This document shows, piece after piece, positions 1 to 8,228 of a stretch of 34,493 bases of DNA; the stretch's first letter is position 1; each line of letters starts with the position of its first letter. The position numbers were made by a program, and so were the translations under genes. Source of the DNA: Armatimonadota bacterium (lineage in GTDB: Bacteria > Armatimonadota > Hebobacteria > CAIYQO01). The stretch covers positions 1 to 34,493 of the forward strand of contig JAKPKV010000183.1 of the NCBI GenBank assembly GCA_029553475.1, given 5' to 3'. Below the pieces are notes generated by a model, which saw nothing but the letters and a program-made list of their open reading frames with translations, did not search any database and had not been told where the DNA came from.

Positions 1-235
1 TTGGATCACGGCGGACCGTCCGAGGCGCTATCGGGAGAGAGAGGGTGAGGACGGCCAACATCGAGCCAGGCCGGCAGCCACCAGCAGGCACGCGCCCAGA
101 CTGTTCGGACAGTTTCTAAAGCCGGCTTGCGGAGGGCAACTCCGCGAGTTCCGGTTGACGCGCGGTTGACGGTCGCTCGTGGAGCCGATATAGTAGCCGG
201 GAAGCATCCGATTCCGTGCCAGGGAGGGGGACGCG
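1..235. other. Leader region with no supported gene
   Basis: I see no convincing coding region here. Every frame of the first 120 bases closes quickly, or reads as arginine/proline-rich shadow sequence. A small palindrome (ACTGT-TCGG-ACAGT, 100-113) and a hairpin (GCGGAG...CTCCGC, 129-145) lie just upstream of the promoter at 166-194. They could be the tail of an upstream gene's terminator or an operator, but neither has a T-run. The 3' end of a gene that starts outside the window cannot be excluded. Confidence 0.5.
166..194 (+). promoter_or_regulatory. Sigma-70 type promoter of the MoxR operon
   Basis: TTGACG (166-171) is followed by a 17-base spacer and TATAGT (189-194), close to the -35/-10 consensus. 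A second TTGACG lies 11 bases upstream (155-160). The predicted start near 201 leaves a short leader of about 35 bases before the TTG start of the MoxR gene, with AGGGAGG in between. Strength and sigma class are inferred from the motif only. Confidence 0.6.
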
Positions 236-1228
236 TTGACTGCCCGTACTACCGCAACGAAAGACGCCGCGGCGTATGTCAATGATCTTACCAAGCGGCT
301 CATTCAGAACATCGAGCTGGTGATTATCGGCAAACGCCAGGTGATTACCAGTGCGCTCATCGCCTTGCTCTGCGAGGGACACGTGCTGCTGGAAGACGTG
401 CCGGGCACGGCGAAGACGGTACTCGCCAAATCCATTGCGCGCTCCATCGGCTGCGCCTTTCAGCGCGTGCAATGTACCCCTGACCTGCTGCCGTCGGACG
501 TGACCGGCGTCTCCGTCTTCAACCAGAAGTGCGGCGAATTCGAGTTCCGCCCGGGCCCGGTCTTCGCCAACATCCTGCTGGCCGACGAGTTGAACCGCGC
601 CACCCCGCGCACGCAATCGGCGCTGCTGGAAGCGATGGCGGAGGGGCAGATCACCACCGATACCTGCACGCGCCGCCTGGCGCGACCGTTCATGGTCTTC
701 GCCACGCAGAACCCCATCGAATACGAGGGCACGTTCCCGCTGCCGGAGGCGCAGCTGGACCGCTTCTGCATGCGGCTGAAAATGGGGTATCCCGACGAGA
801 ACACCGAGGTGAGCATGCTGGAGCGTCTGCGCGTGGCGCATCCGGTGGACTCGCTGCAGCCCATCGCCAGCGTGGACGATATCATGCGCGCCCAGGAATG
901 CGTGAAACAGATCTACGTGCACGAGGAGGTGCGCACCTACATCGTGAAGCTGGTGCGCGCGACGCGCGGGCACGCGGAGATCGCCGTGGGCGCCAGCCCG
1001 CGTGCCTCTCTGGCGCTGTTTCGCGCGGCGCAGGCTGCGGCGGCGGTGCGCGGGTGGGATTACGTGCTGCCGGATTTCGTGAAGCTGCTCGTCCACCCCA
1101 TTCTGGAGCACCGCATGCTGCTGAAGCCGGAGACGCGGTTGAACAAGCGCACGGCGATGGATATCCTCTGGGAAATACAGGCACAGGTGCCGGCGCCGAA
1201 TGTGAAGGATAAAGCATGCCCTACCTGA
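236..1228 (+). CDS. MoxR family AAA+ ATPase
   Basis: A 330-residue MoxR-type AAA+ ATPase, normal length for the family. Visible motifs are Walker A DVPGTAKT (about 54-61), Walker B ILLADELNRA (113-122), sensor 1 in ATQNP (156-160) and the EAQLDRF arginine-finger stretch (171-177). The family acts as a chaperone-like ATPase working with von Willebrand or DUF58 partners. The start is TTG at 236, preceded by a good GGAGG with 8-base spacing. No ATG lies close by in frame. The 3' end overlaps the DUF58 gene by 13 bases, so the pair is almost certainly co-translated. Client protein unknown. Confidence 0.93.
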   Translation: MTARTTATKDAAAYVNDLTKRLIQNIELVIIGKRQVITSALIALLCEGHVLLEDVPGTAKTVLAKSIARSIGCAFQRVQCTPDLLPSDVTGVSVFNQKCGEFEFRPGPVFANILLADELNRATPRTQSALLEAMAEGQITTDTCTRRLARPFMVFATQNPIEYEGTFPLPEAQLDRFCMRLKMGYPDENTEVSMLERLRVAHPVDSLQPIASVDDIMRAQECVKQIYVHEEVRTYIVKLVRATRGHAEIAVGASPRASLALFRAAQAAAAVRGWDYVLPDFVKLLVHPILEHRMLLKPETRLNKRTAMDILWEIQAQVPAPNVKDKACPT

Positions 1229-2439
1229 TCTGGGGTATCGCGGTGCTGATCCTGCTCTTCATCGTCGGCAACACCGCATCCTGGTTGTTAAGCTGGCTGG
1301 TCTATTTCATCGCGCTGCTGGCGCTGGCGGCCATCACCGTGGTGCGGCGGCGGGCGAAGGTGGTCTCGGTCGCGCGGCATGTCTCGCCGACCCAGGCGGA
1401 GATCGGACAGCCGGTGTCGGTGGAGGTGACGCTACGCTGGCAGGGTCCGACCGGCCCGGGCTGGGTACTGGCACGGGACGACATCCCGGACAGTTTTCGC
1501 GCGCTCGGTCCCTGCGGGGAGCTCTTCATCGCCGGCGATGGCGCGGACAGCCATTACGCGTACCGCCTGACCGGGCAGCAGCGAGGCTACTTTCCCATCG
1601 GCCCGTTGCGCCTGTCGGTCGGTGATCTCTTTGGCATGGCGCAGACCAATGTCACCGGTGACGACCACACCTTCCTCACCATCTATCCGAAAATCGTCCC
1701 CATCCCGCCGCTGCGCATTCCCTCCAACCGCCCCATCGGCGATGCCCGCTCGACGAAGCGCATTTATGAAGACACTACGCGCATCGTCGGGGTGCGCGAC
1801 TACATGCCCGGCGACACGTTTTCCAGGATCCATTGGAAAACGACGGCGCGGCTGGGCACGTTGGCGACGAAGATGTGCGAGCCGTCTACCTCGATTGAGG
1901 TCAACATCGTGCTGAACCTGCACTATGGCGATTATCCGCCCATTGATACGGTGGCGGAGCTGGCCTGCACGGCGGCGGCGTCGGTGGCGGTCAGCCTGCT
2001 GGAGCAGAAGCACCTGGTGGGCATGCAGACGAACGGCTATGATGCCATCTGGCAGCACCAGCCGACGCAGGCACCGCTGCCCATCCAGATTCGCCCGGAT
2101 AAAGGTCCGGCGCAACTCGCCGCCATTCTCAATGCCCTGGGCCGCATGCAGCTCTCCGCGACGCCGGCGCTGTCCACCTACCTGACGCAGCTCCACTCCA
2201 CGCTGCCGTGGACGGCCTCCACGCTCATCATCTCACATCACCTGAGCGAGGAAAGCCTGCTGGAGCTGGACGCGCTGAAGAAATCGGGATTTGAAATCGT
2301 GGCGATTATCGTCGGGTCAGGGTCTTACGCGGAGACGGCGCGGATGCGCGCGGCGGCGCTGGGTATTCCGGTGGCGTGGATTCGCACGGAAAAGGAGTTG
2401 GGAACCCTTGAGTTCTGGCAGCCGGGACGATACGCATAG
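1216..2439 (+). CDS. DUF58 domain protein with N-terminal membrane anchor
   Basis: A 407-residue protein. Two hydrophobic segments at about residues 4-20 and 22-42 give a membrane hairpin. A beta-rich middle follows, then the DUF58 signature VGVRDYMPGD (191-200) and RIHWKTTAR (204-212). The C-terminal third looks like a degenerate von Willebrand A fold. DUF58 proteins are encoded beside MoxR ATPases in most bacteria and are thought to be their membrane-proximal partners, often linked to cell-envelope functions. AAGGA upstream of the ATG supports this start. The gene overlaps both neighbours: 13 bases with the ATPase and about 32 with the next gene. Confidence 0.92.
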   Translation: MPYLIWGIAVLILLFIVGNTASWLLSWLVYFIALLALAAITVVRRRAKVVSVARHVSPTQAEIGQPVSVEVTLRWQGPTGPGWVLARDDIPDSFRALGPCGELFIAGDGADSHYAYRLTGQQRGYFPIGPLRLSVGDLFGMAQTNVTGDDHTFLTIYPKIVPIPPLRIPSNRPIGDARSTKRIYEDTTRIVGVRDYMPGDTFSRIHWKTTARLGTLATKMCEPSTSIEVNIVLNLHYGDYPPIDTVAELACTAAASVAVSLLEQKHLVGMQTNGYDAIWQHQPTQAPLPIQIRPDKGPAQLAAILNALGRMQLSATPALSTYLTQLHSTLPWTASTLIISHHLSEESLLELDALKKSGFEIVAIIVGSGSYAETARMRAAALGIPVAWIRTEKELGTLEFWQPGRYA

Positions 2440-4375
2440 CCTGGTGACCGTCACCATCCCGGTGTTGGCGGCGGCGGCGACGGCGCTGCCGGTGCTCTTC
2501 GTCATCACGCGCATGACGCGGCACGGCGGGACGAATCTCTTTCCCGATGTTCTCCTGTTTCTCGCGTACATGTGGGTGCTGTTGTGGGGGACGCTGGCGC
2601 ATGCGCGCCGCTGGCTGATGGCACTGGGGATTGCGGTGAACCTCGCCATCCCCCTGCTGCTCCTGCTGATCTCGCGCAAGGCGGGCGAGGTGGCCGGCGC
2701 GCACGCTGTCGCGCTGCTGCTGCTTTTTGCCATCGCCTGGTATCCGACGGTCATCGTGCAGGAATGCGCGGGGGTGGCGTTGCGGCGGCTGAGCGGCGCG
2801 GATGCGGAGCGACCGATGCCGGCCACCTCTTCGCGGGCGTCCATCATCATCCTCTTCATCATCGGCGCGCTCATCTTCATCGGCGGGGGCGTCCCGACGG
2901 ACGGCGGGGACCATACCACCGTCGCCATCGTCTTCGCGCTGCCGTTCACGCTCTGCGTGTTTGGCCTACTCTCACTGGCGCGGTTGATCCGCAAAGCGCA
3001 CGAGACGCCACAGCAGCCCATCATGATCTCACCGAACTTCCTGCGGCGGTGGATCGCGTTGATGATCGGCGTCTTGCTGATGGCGGCGGTGCTGGCGACG
3101 ATCATGCCGAAAAACCCGCTGCAATCGCTGGTCGCACGCCTGAATCAGTCCGCGCAGGAGCGACAGCGGGAGCGGCCGTCGCAGGAGATCTTTCGCGGCA
3201 CCTCGCGCGTGGGACAGACGACGCGCCGGGACGGCGATGGCGGGCCGCAACCGGATACACGAACAGGCAATCCGGGCAACAGCCCGGATAGGCACCCCGG
3301 CAGCGGCACGGATCACCAACCCGCTCAGCGGAAACCCGGGCAGGGAGGGGAAGAGCGCAAACCGGGAACCGTGCCCGAGACTACCGGCACCCACTCCCCG
3401 CGCGGGAAACCGGTCACCGTCAAGCCCGACTCCGGCGCGGGGAAGGGGGACGGCAAAACAACGGCCCCCGATGCCAAACCGGGGAAGGGAGAGGAAACAG
3501 TCACGCCGCCGGGCAACGAGCAGGGGAAGGGCGGAGACGGCAAGCCTGGCGCTGCCAAGACCGGAAAAGACACGACACCGCGGACGGGCGACGGCAAGGC
3601 GGGCGGACAAGCGGAGAAAGATGCGCGGGCGCCTTCACCACCCGCCGCTGCAGGGCCCAAACCACCGAACGCCTTCCTGTCGCGGGTGAAGGATGCCGTA
3701 CTCAGCCTGCTCCTTTACCTGGCATACCTGGGAGAGCAAGACCCGCCGCCAATTCCGATGGGCAACCCGGTGACGCCGGAGTTGGTCGCCGCCAAGGCGC
3801 AGATGCTGCGGGATGCCGTGCGGGAGAATCCGCTGCGGCTGGTGAAGCTCATCATCATCGGACTGCTGGTGCTCATCGGTTTTGGACGCTTCCTCTGGTA
3901 CCTGTGGGAATGGGCGCGGCGGCGCTTTTTCCATCGTCCGGAGCCGGAGGTGCGGGAGGTGATGGCGCAGTTCGACCCCTTCGCCGATCCCTTCGCGCGC
4001 GAGCATCCCTCACCGGAGGCGCTCATCCACGCGGTGTACGTCACCTTCCTCGCGCACCTGTGGCTGCGGGGCTACGAACGCCAGCCCGCGCAGACGGAGT
4101 TCGACTTCGCCAGCTGGCTGGAGCAGAATACCCCGCTGAACGCGCGTCCCATCTGGACGATCACCCGCGCCTGCACCTACGCCGAATACGCCGAACAGCC
4201 CTTGTCGCCGGAGGAGATGCCGGAGCTGCGCGGCGCTTTGCAGGCGCTGACACAGGATATCCGGGCGCCGTTCACTGACGCGGTGCTGCGCGAGCGCATG
4301 CAAACCTACCGCGCCATATGGGCCGAGCGGGCGGTGGCACAGCGGCATACGGAAGCGCCGGCGCCGGCGGAATAA
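2408..4375 (+). CDS. Multi-TM protein with C-terminal DUF4129, transglutaminase core absent
   Basis: Third gene of the MoxR operon. I chose TTG at 2408 (655 residues) because AAAGGAG lies about 10 bases upstream. The open frame continues back to 2291, but only as arginine-rich shadow of the DUF58 gene. The N-terminal half has several TM segments and resembles the membrane part of TgpA-like proteins. A charged Gly/Pro/Lys-rich linker of roughly 170 residues follows (DNA about 3140-3660), then one TM segment, then a cytosolic DUF4129-like tail (QTEFDFASWL, CTYAEYAEQPLSPEEMPEL). In the usual MoxR-DUF58-TgpA operons a transglutaminase core sits between the TM and DUF4129 parts. I see no Cys-His-Asp core here, so the linker seems to replace it. 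Function unknown. Confidence 0.8.
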   Translation: MSSGSRDDTHSLVTVTIPVLAAAATALPVLFVITRMTRHGGTNLFPDVLLFLAYMWVLLWGTLAHARRWLMALGIAVNLAIPLLLLLISRKAGEVAGAHAVALLLLFAIAWYPTVIVQECAGVALRRLSGADAERPMPATSSRASIIILFIIGALIFIGGGVPTDGGDHTTVAIVFALPFTLCVFGLLSLARLIRKAHETPQQPIMISPNFLRRWIALMIGVLLMAAVLATIMPKNPLQSLVARLNQSAQERQRERPSQEIFRGTSRVGQTTRRDGDGGPQPDTRTGNPGNSPDRHPGSGTDHQPAQRKPGQGGEERKPGTVPETTGTHSPRGKPVTVKPDSGAGKGDGKTTAPDAKPGKGEETVTPPGNEQGKGGDGKPGAAKTGKDTTPRTGDGKAGGQAEKDARAPSPPAAAGPKPPNAFLSRVKDAVLSLLLYLAYLGEQDPPPIPMGNPVTPELVAAKAQMLRDAVRENPLRLVKLIIIGLLVLIGFGRFLWYLWEWARRRFFHRPEPEVREVMAQFDPFADPFAREHPSPEALIHAVYVTFLAHLWLRGYERQPAQTEFDFASWLEQNTPLNARPIWTITRACTYAEYAEQPLSPEEMPELRGALQALTQDIRAPFTDAVLRERMQTYRAIWAERAVAQRHTEAPAPAE

Positions 4376-4378
4376 GCC

Positions 4379-5830
4379 TCACGCGCGATACCAGCGATCT
4401 TCCAGCTCCTCCGGCGTGCGCCCGATGGGATCGGGCGTGAGGCCGGGGAGGTAGCGGGTGGCTTCCTGCAGGATGTGGGCGACGGTGCCATGCACGCCGG
4501 CGACGTGATGGATGTAGGGGCCGCGGATGAACGTGCGCTCCCAGGTCATCCAGTCGTCCACTTCCAGCCAGACGTAGGTGCCCACCGTCTTCGGGCCGGG
4601 CACGCCGCGGCCTTCGCCGAAGCCCAGGTAATATTGCCCGCGCTCCACGTCGAAGCGGGCGATGGTGAGGTCGCCGCCGCGGATGCGCCAGTGGCAGACG
4701 CCGGCGTCGGCGCCGGGCATGATGAAGTGGTCGCCGACCTTGCGGTCAATGCCGTCGTCGGCCAGCGAGGCCGGGAAAGAGCCGCAGTGCCAGAGCAGCT
4801 CCGCCTGGTCGTTGCCGGGGTGGCGGATGGTGAGGTCGGCGAAGAAGGGCGGATTCTCGCCCAGCGTCGCCGCCTGCAGCAGCACCGCCGAGACCGCGCC
4901 GTGCACGTCCACCTCGCAGATGACCGGGATGCCGCACTCGGTGAGCAGGCTGTTGGCATAGCAGGGGTAGATGCCGAACTCCTGCTGGATGGCCGGGAAG
5001 CACTGGATGGCGATGGCGGAGAGGTCGTATCGCGCGATGTACTCTTCCATCACCAGCTTCAGCGCGCCGATGGCGCGAATCTGCTGCTCGTCCAGCGACT
5101 CAAAACGCATGCCGGCGCGCATCTCTTCCACCAGCGCCGCCAGCGCCGGCGTGGGCGCGTCCACCAGCGCGCGCATCTTCGCAAAGACATCCGTGAGGTA
5201 AATCTGCCAGACCTGCAGGTTGAAGCGTTCCAGCAGCTCCGCCTCGTTCACCATCACCGTCCAGAAAAAATCAATGCGCTGGCCGATCTGTCCGATGCGC
5301 AGCGTCCTGAAAGCTTTGACGACGGCGGCGACTTTGATGAAGTCGAGGATGCCCTTGTCCAGCACCGGGTCGTCCAGGCGGCAGTTGGGGAGGTAGGTGA
5401 AGGGGACGCCCAGCCGGTTGAGGATGCGGCTGGTGGCGAAAAGGCCGCACTGGGTGTCGCGCAGGCGGCTGCCGTCCGGCAGCGGCTCCTCGTCGCGCGG
5501 CCCCCACAGCAGGTAGGGCAGTCCCATCTCCCGGCCGAGCAGCGCCGCCACGTCTTCGGTGCCGAAGTTGCAGTGCGGGCAGAAGAGAGCGTTCACCTTC
5601 GCGTGCTTCAGGTGGCTGATCACCTTCGGCAGGTCGTCGTGCGTATGGAGCATGCCGTCGCCGGTGAGTCCTTCGATGTTCACATAGCGCACGCCCAACG
5701 CCTTCAGCCGCGCTTCCACCAGCCCTTTGTAGCGCAGGGCGTCCGCGTGGCTGAAGACGAATTTGCTGATCGGCACCAGGCCGAGGGTGATGCTGTCCAG
5801 ACCGGTGCGGGGGGGCGTTGTGCGCGTCAT
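4379..5830 (-). CDS. L-fucose/L-arabinose isomerase family protein
   Basis: A 483-residue protein of the arabinose/fucose isomerase fold, which interconverts aldoses and ketoses using a divalent metal. Family-type features are CPHCNFGTEDV (84-93), the central IQCFPAIQ (275-282), ICEVDVHGA (304-312, likely metal-binding Glu306 and Asp308), LWHCG (346-350) and the C-terminal HHVAGVHG (441-448). Start: ATG at 5830 with GAGG 7 bases upstream. The frame stays open to 6049, but that extension has no ribosome site and is low-complexity. The gene is convergent with the DUF4129 gene, with only 3 bases between stops. No sugar transporter or kinase sits beside it, so the substrate is open. Confidence 0.85.
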   Translation of the reverse strand: MTRTTPPRTGLDSITLGLVPISKFVFSHADALRYKGLVEARLKALGVRYVNIEGLTGDGMLHTHDDLPKVISHLKHAKVNALFCPHCNFGTEDVAALLGREMGLPYLLWGPRDEEPLPDGSRLRDTQCGLFATSRILNRLGVPFTYLPNCRLDDPVLDKGILDFIKVAAVVKAFRTLRIGQIGQRIDFFWTVMVNEAELLERFNLQVWQIYLTDVFAKMRALVDAPTPALAALVEEMRAGMRFESLDEQQIRAIGALKLVMEEYIARYDLSAIAIQCFPAIQQEFGIYPCYANSLLTECGIPVICEVDVHGAVSAVLLQAATLGENPPFFADLTIRHPGNDQAELLWHCGSFPASLADDGIDRKVGDHFIMPGADAGVCHWRIRGGDLTIARFDVERGQYYLGFGEGRGVPGPKTVGTYVWLEVDDWMTWERTFIRGPYIHHVAGVHGTVAHILQEATRYLPGLTPDPIGRTPEELEDRWYRA

Positions 5831-5986
5831 AGTGATACCTCGTAAGAAACTGTTTTCGCTGATCGCTGAGGCGCGTCCCGTTCCCGACGCGCATACCGGT
5901 CGTGCCTGCGCGGCGCCGTACGTCCCGGCTCCTGCCGCGGTCACACGCGCAGCACGCCCAGCGCCTGGCTGGCTCAACGGAAATAT

Positions 5987-6016
5987 CGTATATTGGTTCG
6001 CTAATCTCGCGAGATT
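5987..6016 (-). promoter_or_regulatory. Candidate promoter and palindromic operator for the isomerase gene
   Basis: On the minus strand TATACG (5992-5987) could be a -10 element. A perfect 14-bp palindrome, AATCTCGCGAGATT (6003-6016), covers the place where a -35 would lie. No good -35 hexamer exists. That fits a repressor site or an activator-dependent promoter. The leader to the ATG would be about 150 bases. The bound regulator is unknown and none is encoded next door. Confidence 0.4.
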
Positions 6017-6088
6017 CCCTGCCGGCGAAAGCATTGCAAGAGTCAGCATTTGCCATCAGTTGTTCGACGAGGGGGATGTTGACTGTTT

Positions 6089-6940
6089 TCAGCTTTGCTG
6101 CGCTTGGCCGGCCAGCGCTTCCAGGCGATCAATGACGGTCTGGATGAGCCAGGCGGGGGTGGAGGCGCCGGCGGCGATGCCGAGCTTTTCGACGCCGGAC
6201 AAATCGGCGAGAGTGATCTCCTCGGCGGTTTCGATGAGGACGGTGCGGGGGCAGGCCCGGCGGCAGATTTCGGCGAGGCGGTTCGTATTGGAGCTATGGC
6301 GGCCGCCGACGATATAAATGGCGTCCACCTGCGCGGCGAGGCGGCGGGCGGCTTCCTGGCGCTCGCGGGTGGCGGAACAGACCGTGTCGCAGGCGGCAAA
6401 ACGCGGGTAGCGGGCGGCGATGGCATCCACCACCGCCTGAAAGGTCTCCTCCGGCATGGTGGTCTGCGCGATGATGCCGGGGGTGATGCCGCCCGGCAGC
6501 GCCGCCACCTCGTCGGGGGAGGCCACGACATGGGCCGGGCCGGGGAAGTAGCCGAGGATGCTCTGTACCTCCGGATGGTTTTCATGGCCGACGATCACCA
6601 GCGTCATGCCCTGTTTGTTGAAGCGCCGGGCGATCCGCTGTGATTTCTGCACGAAGGGACAGGTCGCATCAATAATGCGCAGGCGGCGGGCGCGCAGGGC
6701 GTCAAAAGTCTCCGGGCGGGCGCCGTGGGCGCGAATGACGACGGCATCGCCGTCCACCGCTTCCGGCGTTTCCACCTGGCGGACGCCGGCGGCGGCCAGC
6801 CGCGCGGTTTCCTGCGGATTATGCACCAGCGAGCCGAGGGTGCACACCGCGCAGCCGCCGGCGAGCGCTTCCTCCGCCAGCGCGATGGCGCGGCTGACGC
6901 CGAAACAGAATCCGAGGACGTCGGAGAGGATGATCTGCAT
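6089..6940 (-). CDS. ispH: 4-hydroxy-3-methylbut-2-enyl diphosphate reductase
   Basis: The last enzyme of the MEP pathway, a [4Fe-4S] protein that reduces HMBPP to IPP and DMAPP. It is 283 residues long, normal for the family. The three cluster cysteines are visible as Cys12 (GFCFGV), Cys94 (DATCPFV) and Cys188 (DTVCSATRERQ). Substrate residues appear as His40 (SLVHNP), His122 and Glu124 (NHPEV), Thr160-Thr161 and the SSNTNRL loop (216-222). Start: ATG at 6940, giving the family's usual N-terminus just before the first cysteine. The upstream open frame to 7126 is repeat-derived. Only a weak GAGAG precedes the start. No other MEP genes are adjacent. Confidence 0.95.
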   Translation of the reverse strand: MQIILSDVLGFCFGVSRAIALAEEALAGGCAVCTLGSLVHNPQETARLAAAGVRQVETPEAVDGDAVVIRAHGARPETFDALRARRLRIIDATCPFVQKSQRIARRFNKQGMTLVIVGHENHPEVQSILGYFPGPAHVVASPDEVAALPGGITPGIIAQTTMPEETFQAVVDAIAARYPRFAACDTVCSATRERQEAARRLAAQVDAIYIVGGRHSSNTNRLAEICRRACPRTVLIETAEEITLADLSGVEKLGIAAGASTPAWLIQTVIDRLEALAGQAQQS

Positions 6941-7022
6941 GACACTCTCATCTGCGCGCGGGCGCGGCCATGATGTTCCGTGACACATTGTTCTCCGCTC
7001 TGGTGGGCTGTGCAGCGATAGT

Positions 7023-7170
7023 CCCCCGGATTGAAATCCGGGGCTGGAGAAACGAAGTCCACCTCCGTGGGCCATCCGATCGGGCCGACCAACCGGATAC
7101 CGAGCAACGCGGGCGCCATTTGTCACGGCGCATCATGGCCGCGCGACCAAACGATGCCCCCGGAGGGGGC
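7023..7170. repeat. Intergenic hairpin-rich patch (REP-like)
   Basis: The gap between ispH and the decarboxylase gene holds a near-perfect palindrome, CCCCGGATT-GA-AATCCGGGG (7024-7043). A short CCAC..GTGG hairpin follows within 7050-7062, and GCCCCC-GGA-GGGGGC (7156-7170) lies just after the decarboxylase stop in the other direction. The first has the look of a dispersed extragenic palindrome. The last could act as a transcription stop for the minus-strand gene that ends at 7177. There is no T-run. No coding frame in the patch looks real. Confidence 0.45.
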
Positions 7171-7176
7171 TCTACG

Positions 7177-8193
7177 CTACCCACCGTGCAGCGCTTCCCA
7201 GTCATGAAGGGCTTCCGCGTAATATCTTACACGCGCCTTTTTGTATTCCTGCGTGGAAAACAGCGCCACTGGGGTGGGGAGGCTCACCGCGGCGGCCAGG
7301 CGGGCGAGGATCGCGAGGCACTCCTCGCGCGAGCGGGCATGCACCATGGTGAACAGATTGTACGGCCAGCCGTCGGCGCGAGGGCGCTCGTAGCAATGGC
7401 TCACCTCTTTCGCGGTCGCCAACTGGGCGCCCACCGCGGCGACGCGGTCATCGGGCACGTCCCAGATGCCCATGCCGTTGGCGGTGAAGCCGACTTTGCG
7501 ATGGCGCAAGACGGCGGCCAGCCGCCGCAGGTAGCCGCGGCCGTACAGGCGCTGGACGCCGGCGAAACAGGCGTCCGCGGTCATCCCCGCGCGCGCCGCC
7601 ATTACCGCATACGGCTCCGCGGCGATGGGGAAGGGTTCCTGCAGCAGGCGGATGAGGGCGATATCCGCATGATCGGGCGGCGTCGTGGCCCCTACAACGG
7701 CCTGGGCGGGCGCCGGGGCGCTGTCGCCGCCCACATCGAGCTGTACCGCGAGCTTGAACGTGCGCAGCGCGGGCAGCGGCGCCATGCGGCGGGCGCCGGT
7801 GAGCCGCGCGAGGATCGCCAGCGTCTCGCGCATGCCCAAGCGGCTGTCCGGCGGCAGTGCGAGGGTGAACCACAGGTTGAAGGCGTGCCCCTCGCGGGCA
7901 TAGTTGTGGCTGACGCCGGGGTGCGCGCTGATGACGGCGGCGGCGTCGTCCAGCCGTTCGGGCGGGTATATCGCCGCCGCCAGCACGGAATCGTAGCCCA
8001 GCGCGCGGGTATCGAAGAGGCCGGAGAGCTCGCGGATGAATCCGCCGTCGAGCAGGGATTGCGTCGTCGCCAGCACGTCCGTCTCCGGCAGACCGATTTC
8101 GGCGCCCACTTCGGCGAAGGGGCGCGGCGCGCGCGGCAGGTCGCGCTGCAGCCTGGTGAGCAGTTGCGTCTCGTGAACGGTGAAGTTCGTCAT
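7177..8193 (-). CDS. Fused AhbA/AhbB (NirDL-type) siroheme decarboxylase
   Basis: A 338-residue protein made of two tandem Lrp/AsnC-like halves, each a helix-turn-helix plus a ferredoxin-like domain. Half one (about 1-165) carries SHNY at 95-98. Half two (about 175-338) carries SHCYER at 265-270. These SH-x-Y stretches mark siroheme decarboxylases. The family converts siroheme to 12,18-didecarboxysiroheme, either for heme (Ahb route) or for heme d1 (NirD/L). The two subunits are normally separate or fused as NirDL; this is the fused form. No nitrite reductase or other nir gene is nearby, so heme synthesis is the likelier role. No clear ribosome site precedes the ATG. It lies 35 bases behind the M48/RidA frame and may be transcribed with it. 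Confidence 0.85.
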   Translation of the reverse strand: MTNFTVHETQLLTRLQRDLPRAPRPFAEVGAEIGLPETDVLATTQSLLDGGFIRELSGLFDTRALGYDSVLAAAIYPPERLDDAAAVISAHPGVSHNYAREGHAFNLWFTLALPPDSRLGMRETLAILARLTGARRMAPLPALRTFKLAVQLDVGGDSAPAPAQAVVGATTPPDHADIALIRLLQEPFPIAAEPYAVMAARAGMTADACFAGVQRLYGRGYLRRLAAVLRHRKVGFTANGMGIWDVPDDRVAAVGAQLATAKEVSHCYERPRADGWPYNLFTMVHARSREECLAILARLAAAVSLPTPVALFSTQEYKKARVRYYAEALHDWEALHGG

Positions 8194-8228
8194 AAGAATA
8201 TATAAGCGATAAACGCTCTCGTAATATC

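Noticed and set aside
28-303. Minus-strand frame with a hydrophobic stretch at the left edge
   Set aside because: It runs opposite the MoxR promoter and start, has no ribosome site and no family resemblance.
4475-5845. Long plus-strand frame opposite the isomerase gene
   Set aside because: Composition is typical of a shadow frame (Val/Asp/Arg/His-rich, no motif) and the minus frame matches a known family with a good ribosome site.
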